Of a stretch of DNA of 64,000 bases, positions 36,300 to 47,200 are shown piece by piece. Source of the DNA: Septoria linicola (Eukaryota > Ascomycota > Dothideomycetes > Mycosphaerellales > Mycosphaerellaceae); contig CP099427.1 in NCBI GenBank assembly GCA_024114885.1, positions 1,972,001-2,036,000 of the forward strand. The letters run 5' to 3'. Position numbers and translations under genes: made by a program. Position 1 is the first letter of the stretch; every line of letters begins with the position of its first letter. Under the pieces are notes generated by a model. That model made no database searches and was not told the origin of the DNA. It saw nothing but the letters and a program-made list of their open reading frames with translations.

Positions 36300-37984
36300 G
36301 AGGAGTGGTAAGCGTTCAGCAGCTGAGCGACGAAGTAAAAGCGGGATGTCGGCGCAATGTATGTCCAGGGCACGGCTTGAAGCCCGGCGAATCGGCGAAT
36401 AGGCAGCACATGGAAGTCTGTAAGCCTTGCGGATGTGGTCGAGGGTAGCAAGGTCATGTAGCTAATGTATGAAGTGAGGATTGCACGATCAAATGCGCTC
36501 GCGTTGTATTGCCATTAACCCTCTGTAGACCCTCAGTCCAGCGAGAACCACAGCCTGTCTCATCGAAGAAGTTCGCGAAGGGTGGTACTTGGCAATCGTT
36601 CGGTTCTACTACGATGCATGAAGCTGCTGGGTCGCACTGCCCATAGCGTAGCATATTCCGGAGGAGAGCGAGGCCTTCGAGACGCATGGCGCTTTGTTGT
36701 CCAATTGCTTCTATGCAAAGCCTGCGTCCTGGGTAAGCGGCGGAAGACAGAGCATTCGACTGCCCGGAAACACGGCCTGTCTCGGACGAGATTTAGTTGG
36801 AGATGATCTTGCCCGCCCGCACTACGCTGAAGTAGGCTGAGATACCATGAAAGCACAGGCGGCTCGCTTTGGGCCCAGTTGGCTGTGAGTGAAGCTCGAA
36901 GAATGTCATTTACGACTTCGCCTGTCTTCGGTAGCATGCCAGTGGTGCAGACCATGGGCAGCGAATTATGGGGCGGCGTAGTGAAGCATCGTCGAGTTGA
37001 TGAGTCTATAGTCTGCCCCAGCTTCAGCGGCTTACACGATGCGCGACAATAAGTGGGAATGTCCCGACATCACAAGGTGACTTTTCGTCCGTGACGCCAG
37101 GAACAAAACTGGCCATCCGGCTATTATCGACTGTCTTCCAACGAAGCTCAATACATTGACGGCGTCCAAGTATTAGTGATGCGAGCGTGCTGGGCGCGAC
37201 TTATTGTCCTGTTGCGATCGACAGGTGTGTGGCGCGATCTTGTAGTCTCAGATCCCAGGTCTACGAGTCGTGGCTCGGAAGATGCGCTGGCTGGGTCGGT
37301 AATCAACATGATGCATAGGAGATGCGGAGTTGTGAAGGTCGTAGATCTCGATGATCAGCTATGAGGCAAAGACATGGTGATATTTCGCGGGGAAGTCAGC
37401 CTGGCTCTGCGGACCTGAGACAGCGGACGCTTTCATTTGTCGGGTGCCAAGGCTGCTGCACGGTATTCAGCCAGCGGGCCTAGCAGAAGACTGGTCCAGC
37501 CGCCGGTCTCGACTCCGCATCGCCTATGTTCGCTGAACCTCATCCGCATCGAATCCTCCGTTGCCAAAGTCTTTGCGACGTTGCCACGACGATCCATCCA
37601 GGTCTAGACCGGAGGAGACTGACCCGCGTGGCAGCCAGTAGAGCAAGCCACTCGCTTCAAAAAAGTATGAACAACGCTGCTGGACAGCAAACGTCTAGCG
37701 TAAGGCAGGAAGACCAACTCACAGTTCCTTTCGGTGAGTACAAGAAGCTGAGTTGTGTCTTGCACATCCTGCTTTGGGACACATAGCCCTTTGAGCGGGA
37801 CTAGATTTGAGGGCACAAAGCGTGATACTGAGTTCTTATGAGCTCGCCCCGCTTAAACAGCTGCTCATAGCAAGGCCAAGCCCCGAGGCGTTGCTGGCAG
37901 TTCTATCATATCTTGAGGCTCTGCTTCCGTAAGTGGGTGCCTTCATCATAGCCTTATCTCACATTCGTTTGTAGAGCCGCCACA
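36300..37984. other. long intergenic stretch; weak candidate gene on the - strand only
   Basis: 1.7 kb without a supportable gene. On the - strand, 36,454-36,687 reads 77 residues with four cysteines (QCDP, SCIV, DCQV, GCGS). An upstream reading in another frame from about 36,930 could be joined to it by an intron with a GTAGTG donor and a CTAAAT branch. The product resembles nothing I know, and there is no signal peptide. Other ORFs overlap in every frame. I leave it uncalled. Confidence 0.3.
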
Positions 37985-38270
37985 ATGCGCTTTCATCTTC
38001 TCACTCTGTCGACGCTCGTTGTGGCGACTGTCGCTCAAACTCAGGAATGGCCATGCGACAAAGGCGTGATTGGTTCTCTCCCATCGATCATGGACCAGCC
38101 ATTGGTCAAGCTGTTCTGCAGCAAAGCCCTCGATCAAGATTGGAGCAAGACTCCTGGGCTATTGAAGCTCGCAAAGAATTACGGATACATCCAGACCGAG
38201 AAGACCCTATCGAAATCGCTCAAGAACACTGCCACGACATACTGTAAATGTGCGCGAGGTCTGATGACCT

Positions 38271-38872
38271 TGTCCAGCAGGGAAGCGTCCCACGAGCAGG
38301 CAGTGCGTCTGCGACGCAGGCACTACCGATAACGGGCGTGGTGGCTGCAAAGTGATCCCGATCTCCTGTCCTAGTGGGAAGACACCTGCTGCCGATAACA
38401 AGTCTTGTGTCTGTAAGCAGGGCACTGTCGATGATGGGAGGAGAGGCTGTAAACCCACGCCGATCATATGCTCAAATGGCAAGATCGCTGCCGCCGATAA
38501 CAAGTCGTGCGTATGCAAGAGTGGGACTGTCAGCGACGGCAATGGTGGGTGTAAGGCACGCCAATCAAGTGTCCGACCGGCAAGGTACCATCAACCGACA
38601 ACGAGTCGTGTGTCTACCAGCAAGGGACTGTCGACGATGGCAAGAATGGATGCAAGGTCACGCCAATTACGTGCTCTACTGGCAAAATACCATCCGCGGA
38701 TAACAAATCGTGCGTGTGTAGGGACGGGACGAGAGATGATGGATCACAAGGCTGCGAGGCCATCCCGATCGCCTGCGACAATGGCAAGGTTCCATCTGCA
38801 GACAACAGGTCCTGCGTCTGTGCCAGTGGAACCAAAGATGATGGATCTGGGGGCTGCGCGCCTGAAGTGCTC
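38271..38872 (+). repeat. six tandem type A modules, 102-bp period
   Basis: Six in-tandem units of about 102 bp encode the CVC-GT-DDG-GC module with ADNxSC before it. The first three read in one frame and the last three in another, because of a single-base loss at the third/fourth unit junction. Units differ at many positions, so the array is not recent. Confidence 0.75.
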
Positions 38873-40483
38873 AGCTGTGGTGACTTTCAGGAACCAAACG
38901 AAGCTCGCACAGAGTGCGTGTGCAAGACCGGCTATGAAGGACGCGGCACAGGCTCAGCCCTCACTTGCATTGCAAGATGCGGTCGCAACGAATACCGAAT
39001 CCAAGAGAGCGATACATGTAATTGTCGTCCGGGCTACAACAGAGCTGAGAACGGAGCCTGCCTTGAAGAATGTGGCAGGAACATGATCCGAAGCCCGCCC
39101 TCGTACGGCTGTGTGTGCAAGTCGGACCAGTTTGAGAGACTCCCTGGCGCGTTCTCCTGCACTCCCAAATGCGGTGCCAACGAACTCGGAGACTCTCGCA
39201 CGAATAAGTGCTTCTGCAACAGAGGCTTTGAATGAGCTACTGATACGTCGCCCTGCCTCCCGGTCTGCGCCCAGGGCCAAGTCAGAAACACTGTTTCTGG
39301 CGAGTGTGAGTGCCAATCTGGGATGGACAAAGTCGGTTCCTCGTGTGTGCCCGCATGTGCAACAAACATGGTCCGCAACGACCAAGGCACCTGCGTCTGC
39401 ACCGGCGACTTTCAGGTGGTCAACCAAAATTGTGTACCAAAATGCGGTACGAACGAGGTTCGTTATGGATCAGGTAATTGCGACTGCACTTTCGCCAGCG
39501 AGCGGGTGGGAACTGCTTGTGTGTTGAAATGCCCCTCGACCCAGGTCCGTGACAGCCAAGGCAATTGCGGCTGCGCCGACAACTTCAAACTCGTAGGCAC
39601 TACTTACTCAGCCAAATGTCCTACCGACCAGGCTCGCAACGATCAGGGCAGCTGTGTCTGCGCCGATGGGTCAGAGTTGGTCGGCACAATGTGTAAGCCC
39701 AAGTGCTCTGGAGACGAGATCCGTGGTGAAGATGGCGTATGCGCATGCGGCGCCGAACTCAAAAAGGTCATGTCCAGCTGCTTGCCCAAGTGCTCAGCAA
39801 ACGAGGTCCGCGATGAACAAGGTGCCTGTCAATGCAAGAGCGACTTTGAGAAGGTCGACTCAACATGTGCGCCCAAATGTCTTCCGAACGAGACTCGCCA
39901 GCAAGACGGCACATGCACATGCAGTGGCAACTTTGAAACGATCAACTCTGCTTGCGTGCCTGTTTGCCCCACAAACAGCGCTCGTGATGCAGCTGGCTCA
40001 TGCCAGTGCAGCGCGGATTTTGAGAAATTCGGATCTGATTGTCTCCAGGTCTGCTCGAAGAGCTCGTTCAACAACGTGGTCCGCAAGAGTGATGGAACCT
40101 GCGGCTGTGCCGACGGTAACGAAATTCTGCTTCGAACGGCAGACAGGATCCCGTCCTACACTTGTGGGCCCATTTGTCAAGCGCCTTCAGTCAGGAACTC
40201 AATCGGACAGTGCATCCGTAAGTGCGACAGAATGGAAAATCTCAATCAGCGGACCGGAGAGTGCTCCTGTGTTGCCAACTATGAGAGACTCGGGAGCAGC
40301 ACTACCTCCGTGGCGAAATGCACATCAGCAAATCGTTTCACGACGAACATACCACGCAATTCTGCAGGAGACTGCACTTGCAGCGAGGGTGCCGAGCTTC
40401 TGGATCAATGGTACGTTGGTCGAGTTTGCATGCCGCTATGCGAGAATGGATCCGTTCGAGACTTTTCGGGATATTGCATGTAA
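38873..40483 (+). repeat. about sixteen type B cysteine modules, about 87-bp period
   Basis: Successive units carry four cysteines, with the recurrent words CGTNEVR, GxCxC and VPKC. Most are 29 residues; the last three are longer and less regular. One lacks its final cysteine (LVGTTYSAKC near 39,595-39,620). One carries the TGA stop (GFE-stop-ATDTSPC). Confidence 0.7.
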
Positions 40484-42211
40484 GAGGGGAAATACTGTCA
40501 TGAATGCGAATGCCGGCAATGAGTGCCGCATGCTGGCTCACGAGCTGTCTGCTTCCAGAACATTTCCAATTCCACGACCCTGGCAATTGACCACAAATTG
40601 TGAAATTGCAAAGGTCGATCAGGAATTTCGACACCTTGCCTGGCCTTGACTTATGCATCTATGCACTGCGGACTGGTTGGCATGCATTCGAGGTGGTCTC
40701 AAGTTTGGTCACATTCGAAATGCCGTTTCTGACGCAGAATCGGACGGCCGCTTATGAGACTTGGTGAGGTCTCGGAGACTACGACATCAGGCTGCAATGG
40801 CTCCAGGCCAGGTGGACGCAGTTGTCATGTGCGTAGGCAACTTGAAAAGCCTCGCTCCATGTCTGGCGCGGTTGGTTATCCGAGAGACGTGTACAGAGTG
40901 GGTGAACTCTCCGAGGCGAACTCATCGGGCAACAAAACGGGAGCTCGAGAAGGTCACATCATCTGAGCCGCATCAACAGCAGCGCTCTGTCCGAGAGTGG
41001 CAGTTGAGTAGACCATAGCAGTCCGTATCAATTGTCTGCTCTAAGCCAGCCCATGCGGCGGCTGCAACAATCGAACTTGCACTATGACTTCGTGCCTCAT
41101 GTAGGCAATGAATTCCACTATCGATGGTCTCGCAGAGTCGCTCGAAAACAGTAAGGATGCAGCACATACACTTCCATAGCGCAAAGTCGAAGACTAGAGT
41201 GATTGAATTTGTACCGTGACGCTCCGCAAAGTAGTGAAGACACTGGGGCGCTGGTGAGGCAAAGCCGGCCAATATACGTGGTCTCGAATGTAGCTCTGGA
41301 TGACAACTGCTTCTTAGATGCATATCTACTCACCTGTGCGAATTCAGTACGTCTTGCTCCCTTAACCGTGGCAAAGCAGACCGCGTCTGTCGCGTCTGGT
41401 CGTGTCTAGTGCTCCGGGCCATGTCAGCGGCTCAGCATTAGCGATTCTCTTGTCATGAAGCGCTGAATCTCTGGTATGCGAGCCTCCGCTGCACTAATGA
41501 TGTTGTCCAGGGCAGAAATACGATAGTGGTCGACGTGGTTGATGTTGTGATGGACGCGAGACGCGAAGATTGAGTTGTGGAGTCTGGCCGCAATTTAGCC
41601 GCCACTGCTCATCGACCTTAGGGTTCACTAAATATATACATGGGACGACGACGATGACCTACTTCCGGGCAGATCACTAGTTCTGAAGAGACAGATCATG
41701 CTCAAATGAGCTTATGACTATGTTTGCACAGTCTTACGGCGCCACCATCGTTCCCTAGCGCACAGCAACGAATCGATCGAATCAACGATCTTCCCAAAAT
41801 ATGGCTTGTTGAGAAAAGTGTCGAGCGACTTTCTGCAACGCTCAATCACTTTCGACCATCAATTATCAACCTACATCCTACTGACACAGTCTTCGTTGCC
41901 GGACCGCCATCATGGTATTGTACGAGCACTATGGCGTACTACATCTTGGCTCGACTGTGCCCTCACTGCCTTGAGCACCTGGCCATGCTGTGATGGAAGA
42001 TATCGCGTACGGAAATTGCCACTCGATGCCAAGCTCGAGCCTCACAGCGACCTTGTTATCATTCATGGGTATATTCAATCTCTAGAACATCCGGAAGCCT
42101 CCCTCAAACTCGATCTTGCGCCACTACTGCACACACAGCATATCTCTCCATGGCCACCACTCCCTGACTGCATGTCAACAGTTCCTGCTCAGCCTTGCCG
42201 AAGCCATCATC
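40484..42211. other. intergenic; nothing supportable
   Basis: 1.7 kb with only overlapping short ORFs. A TATA-like AAATATATACATG near 41,628 is not followed by a convincing reading frame. The right part would carry the 3' UTR of the leftward wall-protein gene. Confidence 0.35.
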
Positions 42212-43195
42212 CTACAGCAGGATCGCAGCAGCAGCGACGCCGACCACTCCAGCTACAGAGCCGATAAAGGCAAAGTTTGTCGGAAGAGCGCCTGAATCGG
42301 TGCTGGTGCTTGTGATGGTATTGCCATTCGAGTCGGTCGTGGTAGCTACACCGGTCGCCTCGGCAACTCTGATGGCAAACGAAGTGCTCAACGACGTGAT
42401 CGAGCTTCCAGCATCATCAGTGGTAGTCACTGTGAGTGTGCTTGTAGCTGTCGTCGATGCTGTGCAGGCGGACCAGCTCGTCCACGGAGCAGAAGAGGCC
42501 CAAGAGGCGTCAGTCCAACCTGTTGTTATCTGTCAGCGTTGATCAATCCGAGTACTCCAGGTTCACGGCTCACCCGACCAAGTACTCGCTGGACAAGCAT
42601 CAGTGCCCCACCACTTCGTCCATGCGCCACTCGTCCAGCTTCCATCCTTCGCCCATGGACCATTTCCCCATCCTTGATTGCCGCGGCCTTGGCCGAAAGG
42701 CCCATAGCCTCCCGCTCCAGGACCATGCCATCCTCCAGGACCATTCCAGAAGCCGTCTGATTTCGTAGTCCACACACTCGGCCAGGCCGAGCCTCCAGGG
42801 AAGTCATTATCTTTCCACCAGCTGGCCGCACTGGAGAGACCACTAGGCAGAGGATGTGCGGAAGTGATGCTGTCCCACTCAGCAGTATCTGTGGGAACGG
42901 CAGTCAGACTTGCACCAGAAGTCCACGATGCAAAGTCCGAGTATGCTGATGTTGGCCATGCGCCTCCTCCCCAGCGTGCTGAAGCCCATGACGACCACTC
43001 GGAGGTCGCTGTAGGAAGTCCTTTGGCGCTTGCCCAGCTGGTCCATTCAGCGCTGTTGGTAGGGTAGTCGGTAATGCTGTTGTCGCTGGCCCATTGTCCC
43101 CAATGTCCGTATCCATCAGGACCGCCTGGCCTTTGAGGATTGGCAAATGCCAAGCCCGAGAGCAGAGTAGCTGTTGCTGCGTACGATTGCTTCAT
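42212..43195 (-). CDS. tryptophan-rich, probably GPI-anchored cell-wall protein, 309 aa
   Basis: Two exons on the - strand: 43,195-42,574 and 42,519-42,212. A 54-nt intron (GTGAGC donor, CTGAC branch, ACAG acceptor) joins G|GT in phase. The 309-residue product starts with a signal peptide (MKQSYAATATLLSGLAFA). It then has a Gly/Ser/Trp-rich body with recurrent SEWSSWASA-like words, a Ser/Thr-rich stretch likely to be O-glycosylated, and a hydrophobic C-terminal tail (FAFIGSVAGVVGVAAAAILL) after a small-residue region, the layout of a GPI-anchor signal. It probably sits in the wall or outer membrane leaflet. Family unrecognised. Translating without splicing would stop at GEP and lose the anchor. 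Confidence 0.8.
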
Positions 43196-45178
43196 TGTCG
43201 AAAGTCTGTCGAGGGTAAGATGGTTGGACGAAAAAGCTGCAATGAACGGGGAAATAGAAAAATAAGAAAATGGACAACTATGCAGGTAATATAGCCTCTG
43301 CCGGCAGCATCTTACATGTCACAGAGCCTGCAGTGCAACCGAGTTGCGACAGCATGTTGCTCTTGTTTGTTGCTTCGGACAATACGCGTCATGCCGGCAG
43401 GCACACAGCATGCAGTACACATCATCGACAGGATCCCTGTGCGTGGTGGAGGATCGACGAGTGATATGTTCGTGTTTGTGTGAAGGCTGAAGATGGTTTC
43501 ACAGCGGAAAAGTGTTTTGGGCGGGCGAGAGTGGAGAGCCGGCTGCCAAGATGAGAACGACCAGGTGGCTTGCATATTGTGAGTATTCATCTGTAGCAAC
43601 TCGTGCATCAAGTATGCGGTAGGAGTGCTTCTCATGGTCTGTAGAAAGGCGGGATGGACTTATGGTCAAGCCGCGAGAAAAAGTAGGTATAGAAAAGGAG
43701 GAAATGGTATCAGGCACAAGATTTGTCTGCCTCCCGTCCCAGCAGTTTCTTGCCCGTTTCCTGACGATTCCTCCTTCTTCTCAGCCTCCACGAGTGTGTG
43801 TGCATCATCAGCGACTTCAACCTCGGAATAGTATCGTCACGACGTCGGGACATCGAGCCAAGTCACTCTGAAACCCTGCTCATAGATCCATCGAGATCAC
43901 GTACAAGCCCTGCTCCGCCGAGATCCTTATACAGACGACCACGAACGCGTTGACGATTGAGAACGCGTCAACGACTAAGGATCACGGAAGGCTGAAGGGA
44001 GACCACTTCGTTATCATCAGCTGTGCAATTCGATATAGACAGGTCATGCAGATATCGGCGTGTCTGCTACAGCGGCTGACATCCTGTAGTCGCGGCATTC
44101 GCTGACTATCCTGTAGTACTACTGATCTGAATGATACCACAAGCACGCCAGCTTACGCACAAGCGACGCCTTGACTTGGCCTCAGCTGTAGTGTCTCGCT
44201 GCAGTCAGATCAAGCTTGCGCGTCCTGGTCCCACGTGCATGTGCTCAAAGCTTGGCAGGATGCAGCGTGTACCACACTTGAGTACTCTGGATAGCCTTCC
44301 CGGCCGCGCCAAAATTCTCGGTCATCACGAACAGCCGGCTCGCTTGCAGTCTCTCCAGCACAGGACTTGACGCCGCGTGATCTTGGAATTTGACCAGTCT
44401 TCACCGACGGGCACGATGAGCGGCTTACAGTCAAGGCGCTCGACAGTCTTGTTCATACACTGACTTGTATGCTTGGCCGGAGCACCATCTGGTGAAACCC
44501 CCTACGTGGAAGCCTGAGGCTGCGATCCATGTTTCACAGCACCCTTCCTGGACCGCACGTCTACAGTGAATAATGCTCTTGAGCATTCACGGCTTTCACG
44601 CAGGCTCTGGTGCTGTCGTGTACAAGCATAGAGCCATGAACTGATGCCAAGCACAATATGACAGCGAGATGCGTGCGATCAACGTCTCGCCTGCACCAAG
44701 CCTAGCCCATACAGCAACGAGATAGTCATGGCGAATTCCCGATGTTGACCTGCTGTTGGTGCGATCCAAGGTGGATTTCTATACGTACGATCAAACCATT
44801 GATGCGTGATCGACTAGGCACACTCGTCGTGCGGTAGTCGCCCGTCCCAGTTTTGGCTTTCTGTCCTCATTTTCAAGATTTGTCCTCATTTTCAGACACT
44901 GACCCGAACCACGGGACGATATCAATATCACACAGCTCATTGGTCTATAGGAGCTGACAATACGCTGCATGTATATCTTGGTAGGCGAGTTTTCAGTGTC
45001 CTTAATACACAAAAGAGAATCGATTTCCCTTCCTCACATCTGCATCAAAAATCTCTCATCTCTGCCACTGAAGAACTCACTACGGTACTCGAATAGCAGA
45101 CAGCTTCGCAGTAACCAGCAGACGCAGACAGAGAGACTACCAGACCACACAAGATCATCCCACTCACAAGACATCAAG
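43196..45178. other. intergenic; divergent promoter region
   Basis: 2 kb between the leftward wall-protein gene and the rightward repeat-protein gene. No gene is supportable. It holds a tandem pair of ACGCGT boxes at 43,943-43,978. The right 200 bp are probably 5' UTR of the gene starting at 45,179. Confidence 0.4.
43943..43978. promoter_or_regulatory. tandem 18-bp repeat carrying two ACGCGT (MCB-type) boxes
   Basis: GAACGCGTTGACGATTGA is followed directly by GAACGCGTCAACGACTAA. ACGCGT is the core bound by the MBF cell-cycle factor in yeasts; filamentous fungi have MBF homologues. It lies about 750 bp upstream of the wall-protein ATG and about 1.2 kb upstream of the 45,179 ATG. Function here is inference. 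Confidence 0.3.
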
Positions 45179-46474
45179 ATGACGGCAAGAACTATCATGA
45201 AGCTCTCCCTCCAGGAGAAGCTGGCTGCAGATGCAGCCCAGACGGCGCGAAGAAGCGCAGTCGTCTCCGAGTTGAGGACGAACTCCGCGGCACCAAGCAC
45301 GCAGAGCAAGAAGCGAGACTTTTCGCAAATTTCTGGAGGTGAGGACAGTGCACTGCCACAGAAGCAGCGCCTAATGGTGACACTCAAAGTCAGAGTGCCA
45401 CCTTCCATGCTACAGACGCCAACCACGCCAAGGTATGGTCGTGCTGTGCCTGGTGACAGTAACGAAGCGGACGGAGATGGCAACATCGTCGTCTCTCGTC
45501 CACGAGTGCTGCCCAAGCCAAGGAACAGGCGGATCGTGCCTGATAGCAGTGACGATGAAGATGGAGACAACAATACCGTTGTCTCCCGTCCTCGCCTGCT
45601 ACCTAGGCCAAGGAACAGGAGGGTCGTGCCTGATGACAGTGATGACGAAGATGGAGCTGCTGCACCACTTCTCTCTCGCCAGGCCACACCGACCAAGCGC
45701 AGGGATAGCGTCCTGGACTGCACAGACTCGGATGCCACGGACGGAGAGGCTGATCCTGAAAGTGAGGGCGAGCCGCTCACCAAAGCAGAGGTCACGATCA
45801 CGGCCTATGTCGGCCCCGAAGGACGACGAAAGCCAGTTGCCCTCACCGCACGTCTCGCGGTGCACACAGATCCCGACACAAGCTGTCGCCTGGAATACTA
45901 CACCACATTCCATCTCGAAGACGCTACCAAGGACTGTGGCACTGTAGAGGTCGCCCAAGTGCATGCTTGGCGCATCCTGAAGCAGAAAGACTGGCAGGGT
46001 GAGCTCCTCAAGCTCAAGCTCAAAGGTCTGGATACCGAGGACGCCCGGTTTGAGTGCGCAAGACTCATCCAGACGCTCTTCAAGACGCCGTCGAAGCTGA
46101 TGAAAGGTGCATCAAATCACCTTGATCTGCTCAACCCACAAGCAGACATCATGCACGTGGGAGTCGTATACGTCTACAACGACTTCCAAAGGCAAGGTCT
46201 CCTCTCCCCCGTCCTGGAAAGTCTCCGTCGAGTGTTCACCCACCCGGCCCTCACGTCGGAGTACCGGCATACTGGACCTATCTTGCTTTGCCCGGGAAAG
46301 TTCAACGACGCCAAGGCCAAGTGCTGGAACGACGCATCAGACCAGACAGTGACTGAAGCTCTCGCGGAGATCTACCGCAAGAGCGACGGTTACCAGATGG
46401 TGCTGAAGGATGGTGTTCTGCCGAAGCTGAACTACCTCACCACGATCTTGGGAAGAATGGCTGAAGACAAGTAA
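45179..46474 (+). CDS. protein with 30-aa repeats and a possible GNAT-like C-terminus, 431 aa
   Basis: The frame is open from 44,969, but I choose the ATG at 45,179 (MTARTIMKLSLQEK) because the 70 residues before it look untranslated and the context ACATCAAGATG is good. This gives 431 residues with no signal peptide. Residues about 89-178 are three 30-aa repeats (IVPDSSDDEDG...VVSRPRLLPRPRNRR), acidic alternating with Arg/Pro, probably disordered and perhaps nuclear. Residues about 200-431 form a folded domain with VGVVYVYNDFQRQGLLSPVLESL, which resembles motif A of GNAT acyltransferases (R/QxxGxx/L). That is suggestive only; no acceptor or family is known to me. The 3' end of the gene is tandemly copied downstream. 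Confidence 0.7.
   Translation: MTARTIMKLSLQEKLAADAAQTARRSAVVSELRTNSAAPSTQSKKRDFSQISGGEDSALPQKQRLMVTLKVRVPPSMLQTPTTPRYGRAVPGDSNEADGDGNIVVSRPRVLPKPRNRRIVPDSSDDEDGDNNTVVSRPRLLPRPRNRRVVPDDSDDEDGAAAPLLSRQATPTKRRDSVLDCTDSDATDGEADPESEGEPLTKAEVTITAYVGPEGRRKPVALTARLAVHTDPDTSCRLEYYTTFHLEDATKDCGTVEVAQVHAWRILKQKDWQGELLKLKLKGLDTEDARFECARLIQTLFKTPSKLMKGASNHLDLLNPQADIMHVGVVYVYNDFQRQGLLSPVLESLRRVFTHPALTSEYRHTGPILLCPGKFNDAKAKCWNDASDQTVTEALAEIYRKSDGYQMVLKDGVLPKLNYLTTILGRMAEDK
45446..45690 (+). repeat. 90-bp in-frame tandem repeat, nearly three units
   Basis: The word GTGCCTGRTRRCAGT starts at 45,446, 45,536 and 45,626, exactly 90 bp apart. The last unit is partial. The period keeps the reading frame, so the array can vary in number without breaking the protein. 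Confidence 0.75.
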
Positions 46475-47085
46475 GCCTGCCCTTCTCCAAGCATCGCTGG
46501 GCGTCGCGGTCACAAGAGCGGGTGGTGAATGCTCAAGAGCATGAGAAAATGCCAGAGAGCCGAGCGGCAGTGATGGTGACAAAGGATGGCCGAAGACAAG
46601 TACGCCTGCCCTTTTCCAAGCATAGCTGGACACCAGGATCACGAGAGCAAATGGGGCACACTCAAATCCATGGGCGAATGGTGGAGAGCCGAGTGGGAGT
46701 AATCGTCATAAGAATTGGCGTATTGACCAATGACGAGAAACTTCACCACGACTGTGAGAGGGGTGGCTGAAGACAAGTAGGTCTGCCTTTCTCCGGGAAT
46801 TGCTGGACGCCGCGGTAACCAGAGCGGGCGAAAGCATGCTCGAAATCACGAGAGATGGATGGAGAGCTCAGTGGGAGTAAATCACGAATTGGCGTATTGC
46901 CAAAGACGAGGAAACTCACCACATCTGTAAGAAGGATGGCCGAAGACAAGTACGCATGCCCTTCTCGAAAATGCCGAAAACTATGCCCACGAGAGCGCAT
47001 GCAAAGTGCGCGGTGGGTAGGAAATAAGGCAGAGAGCCGAGCATGGACGCAGTGCAGTGCTTCGAAGACAAGTAGAACACCACGC
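46456..47085 (+). repeat. four to five degenerate tandem copies of the 3' end of the upstream gene
   Basis: The sequence around the stop codon of the 431-aa gene (GGCTGAAGACAAGTAAGCCTG at the stop) recurs at 46,588, 46,765 and 46,938, with a short remnant near 47,064. Spacings are 129, 177 and 173 bp. Accompanying words CAAGCAT-GCTGG, AGAGCCGAG-GGGAGT and GAATTGGCGTATTG also recur. Copies 2 and 4 read TAC where the gene has its TAA stop. It fills the gap to the convergent gene that ends at 47,201. No separate gene is called. Confidence 0.7.
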
Positions 47086-47200
47086 CGTCCACGAGGAGGA
47101 TTGAACGCGATGAGCAGAAGCAGATTCGCAGAGAAGGCAGAAGTATAGCAGCGAGCAAACCAACACTTGTGCACAATGAAAGCAACTAAAACTCTCACAT

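Larger units (their letters stand above)
37985..40483 (+). pseudogene. secreted cysteine-rich modular repeat protein, broken gene
   Basis: The start MRFHLLTLSTLVVATVAQ is a good signal peptide. An N-terminal domain of about 70 residues is followed by six 34-aa modules of type A (consensus CxNGKxPxADNxSCVCxxGTxDDGxGGC) and then about sixteen modules of roughly 29 aa of type B (CxxNEVRDxxGxCxCxxxFExVxxxCVPKC) to a stop at 40,481-40,483. The four-cysteine type B spacing resembles EGF/TIL-like cysteine modules. Reading is broken by: a frame change near 38,244-38,277, which a very short (34-nt) intron could explain; a one-base deletion in a GGCTGTAAGGC-type context near 38,556, which no intron explains; and TGA at 39,233-39,235. 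Restoring one frame would give roughly 830 residues. It is either a decayed surface-protein gene or has assembly errors. Confidence 0.7.

Noticed and set aside
36454..36955. Possible two-exon - strand gene with four cysteines
   Set aside because: The splice is speculative, the product resembles nothing known and there is no signal peptide.
38954..40086. Reverse-strand ORFs of 85-157 codons and + strand ORFs of up to 331 codons in a second frame over the cysteine-repeat gene
   Set aside because: They are frame shadows of the repetitive cysteine modules, which lack stops in other frames because of their composition.
45034..45801. 255-codon reverse ORF
   Set aside because: It is antisense to the 30-aa repeat array of the 431-aa gene and is Ser/Leu-rich low complexity.
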